This document shows, one piece after another, positions 16,174 through 24,355 of a stretch of DNA of 64,000 nucleotides. The stretch is from Mycobacterium sp. E2479 (GTDB lineage Bacteria > Actinomycetota > Actinomycetes > Mycobacteriales > Mycobacteriaceae). Position 1 is the stretch's first letter. Every line of letters begins with the position of its first letter. Made by a program: the position numbers and the translations under genes. The stretch is from NCBI RefSeq assembly GCF_001667925.1, contig NZ_LZJR01000144.1, positions 26,576 to 90,575 of the forward strand, in the 5' to 3' direction. Under the pieces are notes generated by a model. It was not told the origin of the DNA. It made no database searches and worked only from the letters and a program-made list of their open reading frames with translations.

Positions 16174-17771
16174 TGATGCGCTCCTTCCAAAGCAGCCGAG
16201 TCTGCGTCGTCGACGGGTTCGAGCATGGGCAGGGTCAATTCGAATCGGGTCCCCTCGGTGTAGGACGTGTCGATCCGGACGGTGCCGCCGTGGTGCTCGA
16301 TGATCTTCTTGACCAGTGCCAGGCCTACTCCCGTCCCGGCGTACACATCCCGGCCGTGCAGCCGCTGGAAGATCACGAAAACCTTGTCGGAGAATTCCTC
16401 CGGGATGCCGATTCCGTTGTCCGCCACGCTCAGCAGCCATTCCCGGTCGTGGGTGCCGGTGCCGGGTGCGCATTCGATGACGACGCGCGGCCGACGGTCC
16501 TTGTGCCGGAACTTGATCGCGTTGCCGATCAGGTTCTGCCACAGCATCGTCAGCAGCATCGGATCCCCGACGATCTGCGGCAGCGGCTGCGCCGGGCGCA
16601 CGATCTGCGCATCGGTCTCCTCGATCGAGGCGGCCAGATTCGCCAGGCCGGCATCGAGCGTCTCGTCGAGCCGCACCTCGGTCTCCGTGGTGCCCAACCG
16701 GCCGACTCGGGAGAAGGTGAGCAGGTCGTTGATCAGCGCCTGCATTCGCTTGGCGCCGTCGACCGCGAACCCGATGTATTCGACGCCCCGCTCGTCGAGC
16801 TTGTCGCCGTAGCGCTTTTCCAGCAGCTGGCAAAAGGACGCAACCTTGCGCAGCGGCTCCTGCAGATCATGGGAGGCGACGTAGGCGAACTGCTCGAGTT
16901 CGGTGTTGGATCGCCGTAATTCTGCGGCCTGTTCGTCCAGTTGCGCCTGCGCCGACTGCGACACCTCGAGCTCCTCGACGATGCGCTTGCGCATGTTCTC
17001 CACGTCGATCGCCATGTTACGAATGTCTTTGGGCCGCCGCGGAGGTGAGATCGTCTCCTCGAAGTTGCCCTCGGTGATGCTTCGGCAGGACGCGGCCAGC
17101 GCCGCGATGGGCCGGGTGATCGCGGCGCGGCTGAGCAACCCCAGCACCACGGCCGCCCCAATCACGATCAGCACCGTGGTACCCAGCACCCAATCGCGCC
17201 AGCTGTTGATCTCGTTGAGCTCGTCGGTGGCAGCGGCAGAGGCCGCCGACAGGTGGGCGTTCTGCGTATCGAAAAGCTCACGCAGATGGTCGAATTTGAC
17301 CTTGCCCGTGTCGGCGGTGCGGGCGCTGACGTAGGCGGGCGTCCTGGGAGCCACCTCGGCGATCAGCGGCTCGGCATAATTTGTCCGCCAATCGGCGGCG
17401 GCGGCTTGCACCGCGTCCAGATCGGCCATCAGTTCCGCGCGCCCGCCCACCAGACGCCGAATCTCGTCGGCCGCAGCCCGTTCGGCGCGCTGCCCGTCGT
17501 AATACGGCGCGAGGAACTGCCGGTCGGCGGCGATCAGGTAGCCGCGCATGCCCGTCTCCTGGTCACGCAGGGCCGCCTGCAAGTGCGTCGCGGCGACGCG
17601 TGCCGGCTGGATGTTGTGCGCCACCTGGCGCGACACCTCGTCGGTGCGATGCAGCAACACGGCGCCCACCAACGCCCCGACGAGCACGATCACGCCCATT
17701 ACCCACAGCACCAACGCCAGCCATCCCCGCACGGTGAGCTCCGTGAGCCGAAGCGGACGCGATCGGATCAC
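16170..17771 (-). CDS. Membrane histidine kinase with CHASE3 sensor domain
   Basis: A 533-residue sensor kinase with a GTG start that overlaps the stop of the phosphatase gene. Helix 1 is at about residues 17-41, a CHASE3-like extracellular domain at about 45-190 (QETGMRGYLIAAD), helix 2 at about 194-214, HAMP at about 215-265 and a coiled coil at about 265-295. The HisKA box is FAYVASHDLQEPLRKV with His301, then the N box (WQNLIGNAIKF), DNGIGIP and GTGVGLALVKKI. The HDLQEPLRK form is typical of phytochrome-type and related kinases. The stimulus is unknown. Its likely partners are the two receivers of the same operon. Confidence 0.92.
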   Translation of the reverse strand: MIRSRPLRLTELTVRGWLALVLWVMGVIVLVGALVGAVLLHRTDEVSRQVAHNIQPARVAATHLQAALRDQETGMRGYLIAADRQFLAPYYDGQRAERAAADEIRRLVGGRAELMADLDAVQAAAADWRTNYAEPLIAEVAPRTPAYVSARTADTGKVKFDHLRELFDTQNAHLSAASAAATDELNEINSWRDWVLGTTVLIVIGAAVVLGLLSRAAITRPIAALAASCRSITEGNFEETISPPRRPKDIRNMAIDVENMRKRIVEELEVSQSAQAQLDEQAAELRRSNTELEQFAYVASHDLQEPLRKVASFCQLLEKRYGDKLDERGVEYIGFAVDGAKRMQALINDLLTFSRVGRLGTTETEVRLDETLDAGLANLAASIEETDAQIVRPAQPLPQIVGDPMLLTMLWQNLIGNAIKFRHKDRRPRVVIECAPGTGTHDREWLLSVADNGIGIPEEFSDKVFVIFQRLHGRDVYAGTGVGLALVKKIIEHHGGTVRIDTSYTEGTRFELTLPMLEPVDDADSAALEGAHQ

Positions 17772-18961
17772 GTGGTAGTCCTCTCGACGCGCAGGACGGC
17801 GATGTCATCGGTCAGGCCGCCGCGTGGCTGTGCGAGCGCCTGGGCGTCGTTGATGAGCGCGTCGACGAACGCGGGGCCGGGCCGATTCGCGTGCGCGCGA
17901 GCCAGGGCAAGCAAGCCTTCCTCGCCGAGGCGCCGGGTGCCGTCTCCCGAATAGCCCTCGAAGAGGCCGTCGGTCAACAAGAGCAGGGCGTGCCCGGCGG
18001 GCAGGTCCAGCTCCTCGGACGGCCAGTCGCCGGCGCGCAGGCCCAGTGCCGGGCCACCCGACGGCTCATGCCACTGGACGTTTCCCGCGGCCTGCACCAA
18101 CATCCCCGGATGGCCGGCGCGGACCACACTGACCCGAGGGCTGTCGGGCGAGATCTCGAGGCTGAGCACGGTCGCGAAAATGCCGGAGTCGGTTCGTTCC
18201 GAATACAAGACCCGCTCGAGCTGGCGCAGCCGGTCGACGCCGTGCACGCCGGCGAAGGTGAGCGCGCGAAACGCGATCCGTAACGCCGCGCCCAGCGCGG
18301 CCTCGTGCGGACCGTGCCCGGCCACGTCGCCGATCAGCACGTGCACGATTCGGTCGGCGGTCTGGACGACGTCGTAGAAGTCTCCGCACAGCAATGCGTC
18401 TTCGCGGCTCGGCCGGTACCTGGCGACGATGTCGACGCCCGGGTTGTCCAGCAGCAGCGGCGAGGGCAGCAGGCCGCGTTCCAGCAGCGCGTTCTCCCGG
18501 GCCCGCAGTTGCGTCGCCTGCAGATCGGCGGCGATGAGTTCGGCGCGCTTGCGCTCGATGGCGTACAGCAGCGCTCGGCGCAGCATTTCCGGCTCGACCC
18601 GACCCTTGACCAAATAGTCCTGGGCGCCCGCGGCCACCGCCGAAGCCCCGAAGTTCTCGTCGTTGAGTCCGGTCAGCACCACGATCGGCACGGTGGCGTC
18701 TAGCTTGGCGATGCGGTTGAGCGCGTCGATCCCGCTGGCGTCGGGCAGGTGCAGATCCAGCAGCACGCAGTCGGGGCGGGCGGATTTCAGCTCGCGTTCG
18801 GCGTGTGCCATCGACTTGGCCCACACCACCCGGATGTCGGTGACCGCGTCGGTGATCAGGTCTTCCACCAGCACCGCGTCGGCGCGGTCGTCCTCGACCA
18901 ACAGCAACGACAACGACTGCCAGCTCGCCGTGGGGGTGGCCGGAGCGCGTGTCGGTATCAA
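17768..18961 (-). CDS. Receiver-PP2C (RsbU/SpoIIE-type) phosphatase
   Basis: A 397-residue fusion. The N-terminal receiver (about 17-135) has VEDD, phospho-acceptor Asp69 in VLLDLHLP and Lys in YLVKG. A helical linker joins a SpoIIE-type PP2C domain (about 165-395) with metal-site motifs GDFYDVV, GDVAGHG, LLTDGLFEG and LTDDIAVL. Such enzymes remove phosphate from STAS anti-anti-sigma factors when the receiver is activated. The TTG start at 18961 is the furthest in-frame start and is not certain. It is the first gene of a three-gene leftward operon with overlapping stop and start codons. A link to SigF in this same window is an inference. Confidence 0.88.
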   Translation of the reverse strand: MIPTRAPATPTASWQSLSLLLVEDDRADAVLVEDLITDAVTDIRVVWAKSMAHAERELKSARPDCVLLDLHLPDASGIDALNRIAKLDATVPIVVLTGLNDENFGASAVAAGAQDYLVKGRVEPEMLRRALLYAIERKRAELIAADLQATQLRARENALLERGLLPSPLLLDNPGVDIVARYRPSREDALLCGDFYDVVQTADRIVHVLIGDVAGHGPHEAALGAALRIAFRALTFAGVHGVDRLRQLERVLYSERTDSGIFATVLSLEISPDSPRVSVVRAGHPGMLVQAAGNVQWHEPSGGPALGLRAGDWPSEELDLPAGHALLLLTDGLFEGYSGDGTRRLGEEGLLALARAHANRPGPAFVDALINDAQALAQPRGGLTDDIAVLRVERTTT

Positions 18962-19161
18962 TATCCGGCCATCTGTGGACGGGCACCGGAAGTCACGTTC
19001 TGCACTGCAGACCCCTTCGCCGCGATAAGCCCTTTGCTGTGTGACAGTGGTCGGACGTAAATCGGTGGCTGTTTACCGATCGTCGGTGTGGACTTCACGC
19101 ACCGAGTGCAGATCCTAAGCGGTACGGCCGGACCCTTCGCAAGAGCATCGCCGGAAAACTA

Positions 19162-20331
19162 TCAGCGCAGCAACGCCCGCGACATCACCACGCGCTGAAT
19201 CTGATTGGTGCCCTCGTAGATCTGAGTGATCTTGGCGTCGCGCATCATCCGCTCGACCGGGAAGTCAGTGGTGTAGCCGGCGCCGCCGAACAGTTGCACG
19301 GCCGCCTCCGTCACGTCCATGGCGGTGTCGGAGGCGAAGCACTTTGCGGCCGCGGAGATGAATCCGAGATTCGGCTCGCCGCGTTCGGCGCGGGCGGCGG
19401 CGGTGTAGACCATCAGCCGGGCCGCCTCGACCTTCATCGCCATGTCGGCCAGCTCGAACTGCACACCCTGAAAGTCCGAGATCGACCGGCCGAACTGCTT
19501 GCGCTCCTTCGTGTATGCGACGGCGGCGTCCACCGCGCCCTGCGCGAGGCCCACCGCCTGCGCGCCCACGGTGGGGCGGGTGTGGTCGAGGGTCTGCAGT
19601 GCGGTCTTGAACCCGGTGCCGGGTTCGCCGATGATCCGGTCGCCCGGGATGCGGCAGTTCTCGAAGTACAACTCGGTGGTCGGTGAGCCCTTGATGCCCA
19701 TCTTCTTTTCCTTCGGGCCGAAGGAAAAGCCCTCATCGTCTTTGTGCACCATGAACGCCGAGATGCCGTTGGGGCCTTTGTCCGGATCGGTCACCGCCAT
19801 CACGGTGTACCAGGTCGACTTGCCCCCGTTGGTGATCCAGCACTTGGTGCCGTTCAGAATCCAGTCGTCCCCGTCGGCCTTGGCCCTGGTCCGCATCGAT
19901 GCCGCGTCGCTGCCGGCTTCGCGCTCGCTCAATGCGTAAGACGCCATCGCCCCCTCGGTGGCCAGCGACGGCAGCACCTGCTTCTTCAACTCCTCCGAGC
20001 CCTGCAGGATCAGGCCCATGGTGCCCAGCTTGTTGACGGCGGGAATCAGCGAGGCGGATCCGTCGACGCGCGCCACTTCCTCGATCACGATGCATGCGGC
20101 GACCGAGTCCGCGCCCTGACCGCCGTATTCCTCGGGAATGTGAACCGCATTGAAGCCGGATGCGTTCAGCGCGTCCAGGGCCTCCTGCGGAAATCGGGAA
20201 TTCTCGTCCACGTCGGCGGCGTGCGGAGCGATCTCTTTTTCCGCCAGCGCCCTGATCGCCGCCCGCAATTCCTGGTGCTCGTCGGGTAGTTGGAACAAAT
20301 CGAACGCGGGATCTCCGGCCCACTGAGCCAT
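19162..20331 (-). CDS. fadE25: Acyl-CoA dehydrogenase FadE25
   Basis: A 389-residue acyl-CoA dehydrogenase. ATG 20331 is chosen because AAGGAGG lies just upstream; the frame extends further, but only with unlikely sequence. FAD/substrate segments are visible: MASYALSEREAGSDAASM, WITNGGKS, and the C-terminal YEGTNQIQRVVMSR. The catalytic base region is GGAGYTTDFPVERMMRDAKI. It oxidises acyl-CoA to enoyl-CoA in fatty-acid breakdown. The match to Rv3274c is strong and the purE neighbour agrees. Rv3273 (carbonic anhydrase) would be expected nearby in M. tuberculosis order but is absent. Confidence 0.94.
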   Translation of the reverse strand: MAQWAGDPAFDLFQLPDEHQELRAAIRALAEKEIAPHAADVDENSRFPQEALDALNASGFNAVHIPEEYGGQGADSVAACIVIEEVARVDGSASLIPAVNKLGTMGLILQGSEELKKQVLPSLATEGAMASYALSEREAGSDAASMRTRAKADGDDWILNGTKCWITNGGKSTWYTVMAVTDPDKGPNGISAFMVHKDDEGFSFGPKEKKMGIKGSPTTELYFENCRIPGDRIIGEPGTGFKTALQTLDHTRPTVGAQAVGLAQGAVDAAVAYTKERKQFGRSISDFQGVQFELADMAMKVEAARLMVYTAAARAERGEPNLGFISAAAKCFASDTAMDVTEAAVQLFGGAGYTTDFPVERMMRDAKITQIYEGTNQIQRVVMSRALLR

Positions 20332-20344
20332 GTTGGCCTCCTTG

Positions 20345-20863
20345 CTACTCGCCGGTAACTTTACCTTGGCGCTCCTGCAGCGCTTCATCCTTGGCCCGCA
20401 CGCTCTCGGCCAGCCGGCCTTGAAACTCAACGATCCGCGCCCGCAGCGCAGGGTCTGAGGACCCGAGGATGCGCACGGCGAGCAGGCCGGCGTTGCGGGC
20501 GCCCCCGATGGAGACCGTGGCCACCGGGACTCCGGCGGGCATCTGCACGATCGACAGCAACGAGTCCAGGCCGTCGAGGCGCGCCAGCGGCACCGGCACG
20601 CCGATGACCGGCAGCGGCGTCGCGGACGCGACCATGCCGGGCAGGTGCGCGGCTCCGCCGGCCCCGGCGATGATCACTTCGATGCCACGGCCGGCCGCCT
20701 CGCGCGCGTACTCGAACATCACCTGCGGCGTGCGGTGCGCGGAGACGACCCGGACCTCGGCAGGCACGTCGAACTCGGCGAGCGCGGCAGCGGCGTCGGC
20801 CATCACCGACCAGTCGCTGTCGCTGCCCATGATCACCCCGACCCGAGGCGCATGCTCCGTCAT
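20345..20863 (-). CDS. purE: N5-carboxyaminoimidazole ribonucleotide mutase PurE
   Basis: A 172-residue class I PurE. GSDSDW near the N-terminus, SAHRTP and AGAGGAAHLPGM are the substrate-binding signatures. It converts N5-CAIR to CAIR in purine synthesis. ATG 20863 overlaps the last bases of purK (4-base overlap), so it is translationally coupled to purK. Its stop lies 14 bases before the fadE25 start, so fadE25 may share the transcript, as in M. tuberculosis. Confidence 0.95.
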   Translation of the reverse strand: MTEHAPRVGVIMGSDSDWSVMADAAAALAEFDVPAEVRVVSAHRTPQVMFEYAREAAGRGIEVIIAGAGGAAHLPGMVASATPLPVIGVPVPLARLDGLDSLLSIVQMPAGVPVATVSIGGARNAGLLAVRILGSSDPALRARIVEFQGRLAESVRAKDEALQERQGKVTGE

Positions 20864-22155
20864 TTCCGCCGCTTCTCCTCATCGCTTCGCTCTGCGTCGT
20901 CGGCGCCATGTGGATCCCACCCGTCCATCCACTGCCCGTGTGACAACCAGTGTGCCGCCAGATCGGCGCGTTCCCGCAGCTTCCCTACGCTTTTCTGGTC
21001 CGTCGGCCCGGAGCCGACGAAGTTGATGTGGCCGACCTTGCGGCCGGGACGTTCCCGTTTGCCGTAGAGGTGGACGCGGGCGTCGGGCATCCGGGCGAAC
21101 AGGTGATGCAGCCGCTCGTCGACGCTCATCTGGGGGACTTCGGGTGCGCCCAGCACGTTGGCCATCACGGTCATCGGTGCGATGGCGTCGGTGTCGCCGA
21201 GCGGGTAGTCCAGCACCGCGCGCAGGTGCTGCTCGAACTGACTGGTGCGCGACCCGTCCATGGTCCAGTGCCCGGAGTTGTGCGGCCGCATCGCCAGTTC
21301 GTTGACCAGCAGTTCACCGTCGACCGTCTCGAAGAGCTCCACGGCGAGCACTCCGACCACGCCGAGCTCGGCCGCCAGCCGCAACGCCAGCTGTTGCGCC
21401 GTGGCGGCCCGTTCGGCGGGCAGCCCCGGCGCGGGTGCGATCACCTGCACGCAGATCCCGTCTCGCTGCACCGTCTCGACGACCGGCCACGCGGCGCCCT
21501 GGCCGAACGGTGACCGCGCCACCAGGGCCGACAGTTCGCGACGCAGGTCCACCTGCTCCTCGGCCATCAGCGGCACGCGATCGGCCAGGAAGGCCGCCGC
21601 GATCTCACGGGCGTGCGACGGGTCGCGTGCCATCCGTACCCCCCGCCCGTCGTAACCGCCGCGGACCGCTTTCACGACCACGGGGCCGCCGATGCGGCGC
21701 GCGAAGGCATCGAGTTCGTCGACGCTTCGGATCTCGGCATAGCGGGGCACCCGGACGCCGAGGGCCTCGAGCCGGCGGCGCATGACGAGCTTGTCCTGAG
21801 CGTGCATCAGGGCCTGTGGCGGCGGCGCCACGTTGACACCCTCGGCGACGAGCTTTTCCAGCAGTTCGTTCGGGACGTGTTCGTGGTCGAAGGTCAGCAC
21901 GTCGGCACCTGCGGCGACCCCGCGGAGGTCGTCGAGTTCGGTGTGTGAACCGATGACGACGTCGGGCGCGACCAGCGCGGCCGGCTCGTCGGCGGCGGTG
22001 GCCAGCACCCTCAGCGTCTGCCCCAAGGCGATCGCCGCCTGGTGGGTCATCCGGGCGAGCTGACCGCCACCGACCATTGCGACCACGGGGACGACGCGCG
22101 GGACGGTTCGCACAGCCGCGGCTGGGGCTGCGCCCGGGGGGCGTGAACTCGGCAC
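20860..22155 (-). CDS. purK: N5-carboxyaminoimidazole ribonucleotide synthase PurK
   Basis: A 431-residue ATP-grasp enzyme that makes N5-CAIR from AIR, bicarbonate and ATP. Seen: VAMVGGGQLARM near residue 25, KAVRGGYDGRGV (ATP-grasp loop), EELxxxGVVGVLAVELF-type strand and NELAMRPHNSGHWTMDGS. The GTG start at 22155 gives a proline-rich N-terminal extension of about 25 residues; a later start is possible. It matches Rv3276c. The last ~20 residues are charged and poorly conserved. Confidence 0.93.
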   Translation of the reverse strand: MPSSRPPGAAPAAAVRTVPRVVPVVAMVGGGQLARMTHQAAIALGQTLRVLATAADEPAALVAPDVVIGSHTELDDLRGVAAGADVLTFDHEHVPNELLEKLVAEGVNVAPPPQALMHAQDKLVMRRRLEALGVRVPRYAEIRSVDELDAFARRIGGPVVVKAVRGGYDGRGVRMARDPSHAREIAAAFLADRVPLMAEEQVDLRRELSALVARSPFGQGAAWPVVETVQRDGICVQVIAPAPGLPAERAATAQQLALRLAAELGVVGVLAVELFETVDGELLVNELAMRPHNSGHWTMDGSRTSQFEQHLRAVLDYPLGDTDAIAPMTVMANVLGAPEVPQMSVDERLHHLFARMPDARVHLYGKRERPGRKVGHINFVGSGPTDQKSVGKLRERADLAAHWLSHGQWMDGWDPHGADDAERSDEEKRRK

Positions 22156-22273
22156 GGCATCATGGTGTCACGGCGAAACAAACCGGCGCCAAAGGTGTGT
22201 TGACCGGGACCGACACAGAATTGTTATGTACGATTTTGCGTCAAATTTGTGTCCGTCCGTAGACTGACGTGTT

Positions 22274-22933
22274 GTGTCCTTCGCCGAAGCCACGATCGCG
22301 CGTCTACCTAGGGTTTTGCAGCCCTATTTGCTACGCCACCATGAACTGATCAAATTCGCCATCGTCGGCGGAACCACATTCGTCATCGACTCGGCAATTT
22401 TCTACACGCTGAAGCTGACAATTCTCGAACCCAAACCCGTGACCGCAAAGGTGATCGCCGGCATTGTCGCGGTCATCGCGTCCTACGTGCTGAACCGGGA
22501 ATGGAGCTTCCGCAATCGCGGCGGCCGTGAGCGCCACCACGAGGCGCTGCTGTTCTTCGCGTTCAGCGGCGTCGGGGTGCTGCTCTCCATGGCGCCGCTG
22601 TGGTTCTCCAGCTATGTGTTGCAGCTGCGCGAGCCGACGGTGTCGCTGGCGGTCGAAAACGTCGCCGACTTCATCTCGGCTTACATCATCGGCAACTTGC
22701 TGCAGATGGCATTCCGGTTCTGGGCGTTTCGGCGCTGGGTGTTTCCCGACCAGTTCGCGCGCGAACCCGACAAGGCACTGGAATCCGCCCTTACCGCCGG
22801 CGGCATCGCCGAGGTCTTCGAGGACGAGATCGAGGGGGGCAACGTCACGCTGCTGCGCGCCTGGCGCAACCGCGCCGGCCGGCCTACTCAGCTGGGCGAT
22901 TCCTCGGAACCCAGGGTGTCGAAGACTTCGTGA
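22274..22933 (+). CDS. GtrA family membrane protein (Rv3277-like)
   Basis: A 219-residue protein with four predicted membrane helices between about residues 25 and 150, including KFAIVGGTTFVIDSAIFY and SYVLNREWSFRNRG, typical of GtrA/DPMS flippase-like proteins. These often help lipid-linked sugars cross the membrane in wall polysaccharide synthesis; the substrate here is unknown. A GTG start is used. It is divergent from purK, with an AT-rich 118-bp promoter region between them. Its last 46 bases overlap the convergent PH-domain gene. It matches the place of Rv3277, but its C-terminus is soluble and charged. Confidence 0.85.
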   Translation: MSFAEATIARLPRVLQPYLLRHHELIKFAIVGGTTFVIDSAIFYTLKLTILEPKPVTAKVIAGIVAVIASYVLNREWSFRNRGGRERHHEALLFFAFSGVGVLLSMAPLWFSSYVLQLREPTVSLAVENVADFISAYIIGNLLQMAFRFWAFRRWVFPDQFAREPDKALESALTAGGIAEVFEDEIEGGNVTLLRAWRNRAGRPTQLGDSSEPRVSKTS

Positions 22934-23418
22934 TATAGCAGCGCGTGTACCTCGCGCAGCCGCGGAATGTCGTAGAACTCCAACGGATCTTGTGACGCCG
23001 ATTCGATGATCAGCGTCCCGGTGCGAAACATGCGCTCGGTGATCCGGTCACGGAACTCCACGCTGTTGATCCGGGCCAGCGGGATATCGATGCCGGTGCG
23101 GGTCAGCACCCCGTGCCGGAACATCACCCGTCGGTTGGTCACCACGAAATGGGTGGTGAGCCAGCTTCCGAACGGCCACAGCGTCAGCCAGCCCACGATG
23201 ACCAGCCAGATCCCCCAGATGACGCCGTCGATGATGTTCTTGGCGAGCTGGTCCCAGTGCGTCGAGTTGAGGTATCCGGAGCCGAAGGCGGCCAGTCCGG
23301 TCACCAGTATGAGAACCAGCACTGGCCAGATCAGCCGCTTCCAGTGCGGGTGGCGGTGCACGATGACGTGTTCGCCGGCGGCCAGAACGTTATCCGGGTA
23401 GCCCATGCCCGCCGACAT
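22888..23418 (-). CDS. PH-domain membrane protein (Rv3278c-like)
   Basis: A 176-residue protein with two membrane helices (about residues 28-50 and 65-85) followed by a bacterial PH domain of the bPH_2 type: THFVVTNRRVMFRHGVLTR and IPLARINSVEFRD. The role is unknown; family members sit in the membrane and may scaffold other proteins. ATG 23418 is used, with ATG 23406 as an alternative. Its 3' end overlaps the GtrA gene by 46 bases on the other strand. Confidence 0.85.
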   Translation of the reverse strand: MSAGMGYPDNVLAAGEHVIVHRHPHWKRLIWPVLVLILVTGLAAFGSGYLNSTHWDQLAKNIIDGVIWGIWLVIVGWLTLWPFGSWLTTHFVVTNRRVMFRHGVLTRTGIDIPLARINSVEFRDRITERMFRTGTLIIESASQDPLEFYDIPRLREVHALLYHEVFDTLGSEESPS

Positions 23419-23455
23419 TAGCTGCGCGGCGCGACAATCCGCAGGTAACTAGTGC

Positions 23456-23505
23456 AAATGGTGGCGACCCGCCGCGCCCGGCTCCGCCGCGCTTGCGATC
23501 GCCAC
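23456..23505. repeat. 50-bp dispersed repeat, copy 1
   Basis: This intergenic block downstream of birA matches bases 61648-61697 with about 5 differences in 50. Its ends carry the inverted pair GTGGCGA and TCGCCAC, so it can fold into a hairpin. It may act as a terminator-like or REP-like element. Confidence 0.6.
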
Positions 23506-24338
23506 TAGCGCAAATGCACCACATCGCCGGCCGCGACGACGACGGTCTGCCCGTGGCTTTCCAGGCAGAGCCTGCCCTGGTCATCGATGGCGCTCGCCGT
23601 CCCGTCGACCTGCTTGCCGCCGGGCAGATGCGCGCGGACCCGGGTGCCGATGGTCAGGCTGCGCCCGCGGTAGTCGGCGGCGAGCGCCCAGTCGGCCCCG
23701 CGCGCGGCGCGCCAGGCCACGATGCGCCGGCCCAGCTCGCGCAGCAGGGCGGCGGCCAGCTGCGTGCGGTCGGGCGCGGCGACGCCCAGGTCGAGCAGCG
23801 ACGTGAGCGCGGGGGCCCCGGGGTCGTCGATCTCGTCGGCGGACTGAGTCACGTTGAGCCCCAAGCCGATAACGACGACGGGCTTCGCCACCTCGGCCAG
23901 GATTCCGGCCAGCTTGCCCCGCGAATCCGGCGGGCCGGCGAGCACGTCGTTGGGCCATTTGAGACCCGCCTGCGCGCCCGCCCCCGCCAGCAACGGCGTG
24001 ACGGTGTCGACCACCGCCACCCCGGTGGCCAGCGGCAGCCAGCCCCACCCCGTGGTCGGGACGTCGACGACGCTGACCCCGACCGACATGGTGATCTGGG
24101 CCCGCGGCGTGGCCGACCAGCCGCGACCGTGCCGGCCGCGCCCAGCGGTCTGGTGCTCGGCGATCAGCACGGCCCCGGCTACGTCGTCACCAGACGCGGC
24201 CCGCGCCAGCAGGTCGGCGTTGGTGGAGCCGGTCTGTTCGACGACGTCGAGCTTGCGCCAGCCCAGCCCGGTGCCGATCAACTCGGCGCGCAATGCGCTC
24301 TCGTCCAACGGTGTTCGGAGCCGATCTCGTTCTGTCAC
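23505..24338 (-). CDS. birA: Biotin-[acetyl-CoA-carboxylase] ligase BirA
   Basis: A 277-residue group I biotin protein ligase without the N-terminal DNA-binding domain. The biotinyl-AMP loop is in QTAGRGRHGRGW, and KWPNDVLAG and IGLGLNV are active-site signatures. It attaches biotin to the AccA subunits. This fits its place next to accD5-accE5 and near accA3 (whose biotin site VLEAMKMENPV is in this window). Start GTG or ATG at 24338. It matches Rv3279c. Confidence 0.94.
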   Translation of the reverse strand: MTERDRLRTPLDESALRAELIGTGLGWRKLDVVEQTGSTNADLLARAASGDDVAGAVLIAEHQTAGRGRHGRGWSATPRAQITMSVGVSVVDVPTTGWGWLPLATGVAVVDTVTPLLAGAGAQAGLKWPNDVLAGPPDSRGKLAGILAEVAKPVVVIGLGLNVTQSADEIDDPGAPALTSLLDLGVAAPDRTQLAAALLRELGRRIVAWRAARGADWALAADYRGRSLTIGTRVRAHLPGGKQVDGTASAIDDQGRLCLESHGQTVVVAAGDVVHLR

Positions 24339-24355
24339 CGCACCCAGCCTAGAAC

